This document shows, piece after piece, positions 59,967 to 64,000 of a stretch of 64,000 bases of DNA. The position numbers and the translations under genes were made by a program. Position 1 is the first letter of the stretch. Every line of letters starts with the position of its first letter. The stretch comes from Hyphomicrobium_A sp963782555 (GTDB lineage: Bacteria > Pseudomonadota > Alphaproteobacteria > Rhizobiales > Hyphomicrobiaceae). The notes under the pieces were generated by a model. It had not been told where the DNA came from. It searched no databases and saw only the letters and a program-made list of their open reading frames with translations. The DNA lies in assembly GCA_963782555.1 (NCBI GenBank), contig CAWAKB010000004.1:558001-622000 (forward strand). The letters are read 5' to 3'.

Positions 59967-62335
59967 CAGTGATCTGGCGTGCTGGCGGATCGCCACTTGA
60001 GCCGAAGAATTGCCCAGCGGTCGCCCACGGGATCCCGAGCAATGATTTCAGGCTTCGGATCGGAACCGTCGTCGAACTCATAGGTTGCACGTTCCACGAT
60101 GTCCAGGTCTGAACACCCATAATCCTCTGTAAGGTTGGCGCTCAAAGAGTTCAACGTGGGAACCTGCAGAAAACAAACATAGAAATCGGGGCGCCAGTAC
60201 TTCTTGTTCGAGTGCCGGTCGGCGAGCCAAACGTAGAGATTTTCCGACGCGGTTTTCTCATCTGCGGGCACCATTGGCCCGCCGGGCGGGCGCATGTAAG
60301 CCCACGTTCGTGCAACGATGCCGAACGGGGTTGCATATGTGTGCGACAGAATCCCTTCACCATCGAGGTGGGGCGGCTCAAGCGCCTTCACCCAGGCAAA
60401 TTGGTTCGGGGGCAGCAACATCGCATATTTGATCTGCACGAAGCTCCAGCCCCAAATAAAGACCAAGGCCGAAGCTGCCGCGGCGGCGGCTCCGGCTATG
60501 AAAACGGGCCTGTTCAGCGGCGCCTGCGCTCGGCGGAAAAGCGTCATGAACGACACAAGAGTTGTGAAGAGACCGAGCCCGATCGCGGGTTCAGAAAAGA
60601 ACACCGGCAAAGGACAGAGCCGGTAGAGATAGCCAGTGTGGAGGTAGCCCGCGCTCAACTTGTAGACCACCAAGAAGGCGAGGGCGCCGCAGATCAGGAA
60701 CGGAAGGATTCTAGCGGGGACGACGTACCAGCGCCCGAGCATTGCAGCTCTTCCCGTCAATATGATCAGAGCTCCCAATGCCGCAGAGGCGATCACCGCC
60801 AGCTGCGCCACCGGGCCGGAAACCGGCGTCAGTATGTTCTGCCAGAGAACCGACATTCCCCTACCGTAGAGCCAGCTCTGGTCGACGACGAAGATTCCCA
60901 GCACAAACAAATAGACGCCGGCGCGAAGGCTGCGCCCCAGCGACGGTGGCGCACCCGACAAGGACATCCTCTGCGCCACGACTGAGAGCCCCCACGCAGC
61001 AGCGATGGCCGCCATGGCACAGAACACGCCTTGGATGAGCAATAGTTTGAGCCCTCCGGACATTCCCTGCCAGGGGGCACCGATGAGCGCACTGCCGCCA
61101 TCGGAAATTCCGAGAAACAGCACGAAAGTTCCCAGCGTGAGGGCCGACCTTGATCCAAGCCGCGCGCTCAATGTCATGTCCCTGGCGTCCCTCGGACCGA
61201 TCAGGCCCGGATTGGACAGCAGGGCTGCCGACGCCAAGATGATGGTGAGTAGGCTCAAGATGGGCGTGGGGACCTGCATCACATATGTGAACACCGAGTG
61301 CAGGAATGCTACCGCGCCCTTATAGCCGGCGTCGGATTGCAGATTATAGAAGAATGCAATATTGCGGTTCTCGTAGAAGGCGCGCAGTGTCTGCAGAAAT
61401 TGCTGATCGTCGGGCGCATAGTTTCGAGCGGTGAGCGTTAACGTCAGGTCCTGCAGGAAGCCTCCCCAGCCGAGATAGAGTACGAGCTGTGTGACAACGA
61501 TAGCCAGCCCGCAGACCGCACCGGCGCTTTGCACGAACCCGCTCGCGATAATGGCAAGCCAACGGCGCCGATAGACCCAGAGCGTATAGAACGCCGCTGT
61601 CAGCGCCGTGAAGACGGCAAACACCAGCTCCCAATAGAAGAGCCCGACGTAGAGGAAGAAAGTCGCGAGTGCCCAGTTTTTCGGCCGCCACGCGGCATAG
61701 CCGTGCACACACAAGAGCGCGCCGAAGAAAAAGAACGTGTGCCAAACCCGATAGGTGTTCACCTGCCACTGGGCAAACATCAGGTAGTCAGTGACGAAAA
61801 CGAGCATCACCACCGTGGCGAAAAGCGCGCCCGCCAGATGCCGAAAGAACGTGTAGGCCATCAGCACGGACGCCACGCCGATGGTTAGCGTCGTCACCAG
61901 GATCTGGCTCTCGGCGCTGCGCGCACCCAGCACGTAGATCAGAAAAGCGAACAGGCGCGGGAAGTTGCCCTGGTGGGTGTGCACGACGGGATGTGCCGCC
62001 GCATAAGGCGACGCCGCCTCATCCGCGAGCCCGTAGGACCGGAAGAAATCGAAGTGCCAAAGGTTATAGGCATGATTGAGCGAGGAGAACGTCTCGTTGT
62101 TGTCCGTCACGTAGGGGATACCGTCCCCCATCACGAAGAGCGCCGTCGATACCGCGATGAACGCCGCGACAACGATGAGCTCCCCGACATGCCGCGCGGC
62201 AAATGTGAGCAGTGGACTTTTGTCCACGACACTCTGCCACCGCACGCCAGTCTTCGACAGCCACGTCGTCCCAAAGCGATTGCGGGGCACGACCGAACCC
62301 AATAAGGTCCCCGCCGACGACGCTTGCCCATTCAT
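59966..62335 (-). CDS. Large multispanning membrane protein, GT-C-like
   Basis: 789 residues, about 13 hydrophobic helices. Start ATG 62335. The first periplasmic loop has GIPYVTDNNETFSSLNHAYN, with the D and E residues expected of GT-C glycosyltransferases; the long loop HPVVHTHQGNFPRLFAFLIY follows. C-terminal ~130 residues are soluble (ENLYVWLADRHSNKKYWRPD, then YGCSDLDIVERATYEFDDG). I infer polyprenyl-phosphate-sugar transfer to glycan or protein, as in protein mannosyltransferases, without a firm family match. GC content is visibly lower than the neighbours. It diverges from the ABC gene, whose start lies only ~12-66 bases away. Confidence 0.65.
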   Translation of the reverse strand: MNGQASSAGTLLGSVVPRNRFGTTWLSKTGVRWQSVVDKSPLLTFAARHVGELIVVAAFIAVSTALFVMGDGIPYVTDNNETFSSLNHAYNLWHFDFFRSYGLADEAASPYAAAHPVVHTHQGNFPRLFAFLIYVLGARSAESQILVTTLTIGVASVLMAYTFFRHLAGALFATVVMLVFVTDYLMFAQWQVNTYRVWHTFFFFGALLCVHGYAAWRPKNWALATFFLYVGLFYWELVFAVFTALTAAFYTLWVYRRRWLAIIASGFVQSAGAVCGLAIVVTQLVLYLGWGGFLQDLTLTLTARNYAPDDQQFLQTLRAFYENRNIAFFYNLQSDAGYKGAVAFLHSVFTYVMQVPTPILSLLTIILASAALLSNPGLIGPRDARDMTLSARLGSRSALTLGTFVLFLGISDGGSALIGAPWQGMSGGLKLLLIQGVFCAMAAIAAAWGLSVVAQRMSLSGAPPSLGRSLRAGVYLFVLGIFVVDQSWLYGRGMSVLWQNILTPVSGPVAQLAVIASAALGALIILTGRAAMLGRWYVVPARILPFLICGALAFLVVYKLSAGYLHTGYLYRLCPLPVFFSEPAIGLGLFTTLVSFMTLFRRAQAPLNRPVFIAGAAAAAASALVFIWGWSFVQIKYAMLLPPNQFAWVKALEPPHLDGEGILSHTYATPFGIVARTWAYMRPPGGPMVPADEKTASENLYVWLADRHSNKKYWRPDFYVCFLQVPTLNSLSANLTEDYGCSDLDIVERATYEFDDGSDPKPEIIARDPVGDRWAILRLKWRSASTPDH

Positions 62336-62347
62336 ACGGCCCACTCC

Positions 62348-64000
62348 GTGCAGGAACTGCAGGCTTTTCTCGCGATAGAGGCCGACCGGCCCAAGGGTCC
62401 GATGCTCCGGCTCATGGCGCTCGGCGTGTGCGTCGGACTGCTCGAGCTTGCATGCATGGCGCTCGTCATTCCCGCCATCGCCCTCATCAGCAATTCCGCG
62501 GCGCTGAGCGACATGCCCCTGCCTGGATGGGCCCGGCAAATGGCCGTGGGCGTCACCTGGCGGCAATCACTGCTCATCATCATCGGTCTGCTTTTTGCGG
62601 GCTACATGGTGAAAGCGGCGGTGCAGATATTCTACTATTACTGCCAGACGGCGCTGGTGGCCCGATGGCAACGCGATCTCGCGGTGAAGTTGTTGCGCGG
62701 GCAGCTCGATGCGCCCTTTGACGATTTCCTGCAAGGTCATTCGGCCACAGTCATTCGCAACATCACCGTGCTCGTCCATGAAACCTATGGGCGATTCTTG
62801 AACTCGCTCTTTAGTCTTATCGCAGACTGCTCCTCCGCCATCGCGCTCGTCGGGCTCTCGCTGATCGCTGCACCTCTGCCTGCGCTCGCTGGAGGATTGC
62901 TGATGGTCTCGATTTATACTGTTCAGCACATGGTATTCCAACGAATTCACACGCTTCTCGGCCAACAAAGTGTGGAGCTTCTTGAAGACGAGCAGCTCGC
63001 CCTGCAACAATCTCTGGGTGCATTCCGCGAGGTGCGCGTCGCCGGACGCGCGGAGCACTTCCTCAGCCAGTTTCGCGCGCTCCAGGACGCGTTTCGCAAA
63101 ACAACGTTCCAGTTCGAATTTACCCGCCGGCTGCCGCCGGTGCTCGGCGAGCTGACCATCGTTTTGTGCGTGACGGTTGCCGTTCTCGTCATGATGTCGG
63201 CCGTCGCCAAGCCGGGCCAGGTCACCGTCGCCCTCGGGCTGCTGGCCGCCGTGGCGTTCCGGTTGAGCCCGCTCGCCAACCGTGTCGTCGGGGCCACGGG
63301 CACGATCCAAAACGCCCGCGCAGGCCTTGCCCTTCTCGCCGGCGAGGTCGGCGCGCAGAGATGCACCGCCGCCGCCACGCGCAACTCGGAGCGCCGGCCG
63401 CTCTCGCTGGCTGATAAGCTCGAGCTCAAAGGGGTCGGCTATACCTATCCGGGCAGGGACCGCCCGGCGCTGCAGGGCATCGATCTCACCATCCGGCGCG
63501 GCGAGGTCATCGGCATCGTGGGGGCGTCGGGCGCCGGCAAGACCACCCTCATCGACATTATTCTCGGTCTGTTGGTGCCGGGCGAAGGCAGCGTCCTCGT
63601 CGACGGCGCGCCCATCAGCGCCGACAGCCACCTCAACGCCGGCTACGTGCCGCAGGAGATCTTTCTCTTCGACGATACGCTGCGGGCCAATGTCGCCTTC
63701 GGCGCGCCGCGCGAGGAGGTCGGCGACGACGAGATCCGCCGCGTGCTCGGCCTCGTGCGCCTCGACGGCCTGCTGCAGGGGCTTCCCGCCGGATTGGACA
63801 GCAAGCTTGGAGAGCGCGGGCGCCTCTTGTCGGGCGGGCAGCGCCAGAGAGTTCGGCATCGCGCGCGCGCTTTGCCATGGCCCGGAGCTGCTCGTGCTCG
63901 ACGAGGCGACCTCGGCCATGGACGTGCACACCGAGGAGCGCATCACCGACGCCATCGCCGCCTTGCGCGGCTCCATCACCATCATCGTCATCGCGCATCG
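62348..64000 (+). CDS. ABC transporter, fused permease/ATPase (PglK-like), partial, one-base frameshift
   Basis: Runs off the right edge, so no stop is visible. Permease part: GLLELACMALVIPAIALISN, YMVKAAVQIFYYYCQTALVA, ARWQRDLAVKLLRGQLDAPF and other helices. ATPase part: VGASGAGKTTLIDIILG (Walker A), PQEIFLFDDTLRANVAFG, signature LSGGQRQR and ELLVLDEATSAMD. After LSGGQRQR the frame shifts: an extra T near 63852 (AGAGTTCGGC for AGAGTCGGC) breaks it; removing it restores VGIARALCHG. Similar to PglK flippases, but substrate is inferred. Start is uncertain: GTG 62348, TTG 62324, or ATG 62402 with AAGGG before it. Confidence 0.75.
   Translation, partial: MQELQAFLAIEADRPKGPMLRLMALGVCVGLLELACMALVIPAIALISNSAALSDMPLPGWARQMAVGVTWRQSLLIIIGLLFAGYMVKAAVQIFYYYCQTALVARWQRDLAVKLLRGQLDAPFDDFLQGHSATVIRNITVLVHETYGRFLNSLFSLIADCSSAIALVGLSLIAAPLPALAGGLLMVSIYTVQHMVFQRIHTLLGQQSVELLEDEQLALQQSLGAFREVRVAGRAEHFLSQFRALQDAFRKTTFQFEFTRRLPPVLGELTIVLCVTVAVLVMMSAVAKPGQVTVALGLLAAVAFRLSPLANRVVGATGTIQNARAGLALLAGEVGAQRCTAAATRNSERRPLSLADKLELKGVGYTYPGRDRPALQGIDLTIRRGEVIGIVGASGAGKTTLIDIILGLLVPGEGSVLVDGAPISADSHLNAGYVPQEIFLFDDTLRANVAFGAPREEVGDDEIRRVLGLVRLDGLLQGLPAGLDSKLGERGRLLSGGQRQRVRHRARALPWPGAARARRGDLGHGRAHRGAHHRRHRRLARLHHHHRHRAS

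Noticed and set aside
1..64000. CRISPR array, tRNA, rRNA, prophage or insertion sequence
   Set aside because: No spaced repeats, cloverleaf, rRNA-like stretch, integrase or transposase was seen on reading both strands.

Overview
The window looks like chromosomal DNA of a high-GC alphaproteobacterium, most likely Hyphomicrobiales. The basis is gene content: an RcdA-type cell-cycle adaptor (DUF1465), a DUF1192 protein beside a quinone oxidoreductase, a bacterial ceramide-glucosyltransferase-like enzyme (GT21), and zinc-free L31. I saw no tRNA, rRNA, CRISPR array, prophage or transposase.

0-19.8 kb is ordinary housekeeping and envelope content: GT21 glycosyltransferase, quinone oxidoreductase, DUF1192, a possible small RNA, RcdA, rpmE, an ABC exporter, a MotA-like/OmpA-like pair, SuhB, a Sel1-repeat protein coupled to ThiE, an arsenic module (ArsM plus a duplicated and damaged aquaporin), an HdeD-like protein, class I aldolase, and small secreted or basic proteins.

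19.9-24.5 kb is an unusual island in which six consecutive genes (a small membrane protein, a conserved hypothetical, 2-amino-3-ketobutyrate CoA ligase, epimerase-type threonine dehydrogenase, a UDP-glucuronate 4-epimerase-like protein, and a GmhA-like SIS protein) are recognisable only by piecing frames together. The breaks I traced in detail, mainly in the epimerase and SIS genes, are extra single bases, which suggests sequence error rather than decay. Isolated one-base insertions also seem to break an aquaporin (~14.2 kb), a GlcG/HbpS-like gene (~17.5 kb) and the ABC gene at the right edge (~63.85 kb).

24.3-64 kb is a surface-polysaccharide island. It carries a CysNC-like protein with intact APS kinase but eroded GTPase core, an O-antigen ligase/polymerase-like protein, two phosphatases, an asparagine synthase, a polyprenyl-phosphate glycosyltransferase, two GT4 and two GT2 transferases, four methyltransferases, several NAD-dependent epimerases, two large GT-C-like membrane proteins, an LPG-synthase-TM protein, and an ABC exporter that may flip lipid-linked glycans. 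From about 62.3 down to 40.6 kb nearly every gene is on the minus strand with 4-8 base overlaps or short gaps, interrupted by one 441-base gap.

Inside this run is the most novel part: a GmhA-like isomerase, GmhB-like phosphatase, transaldolase, two epimerases and an HldE-like fusion with domains in reversed order, next to a UDP-sugar-dehydrogenase homologue without its catalytic Cys, an SDR without its Tyr/Lys pair, and orphan E1 alpha/beta subunits of a 2-oxoacid dehydrogenase. I infer a pathway for an unusual heptose-like or branched sugar; this is a hypothesis.
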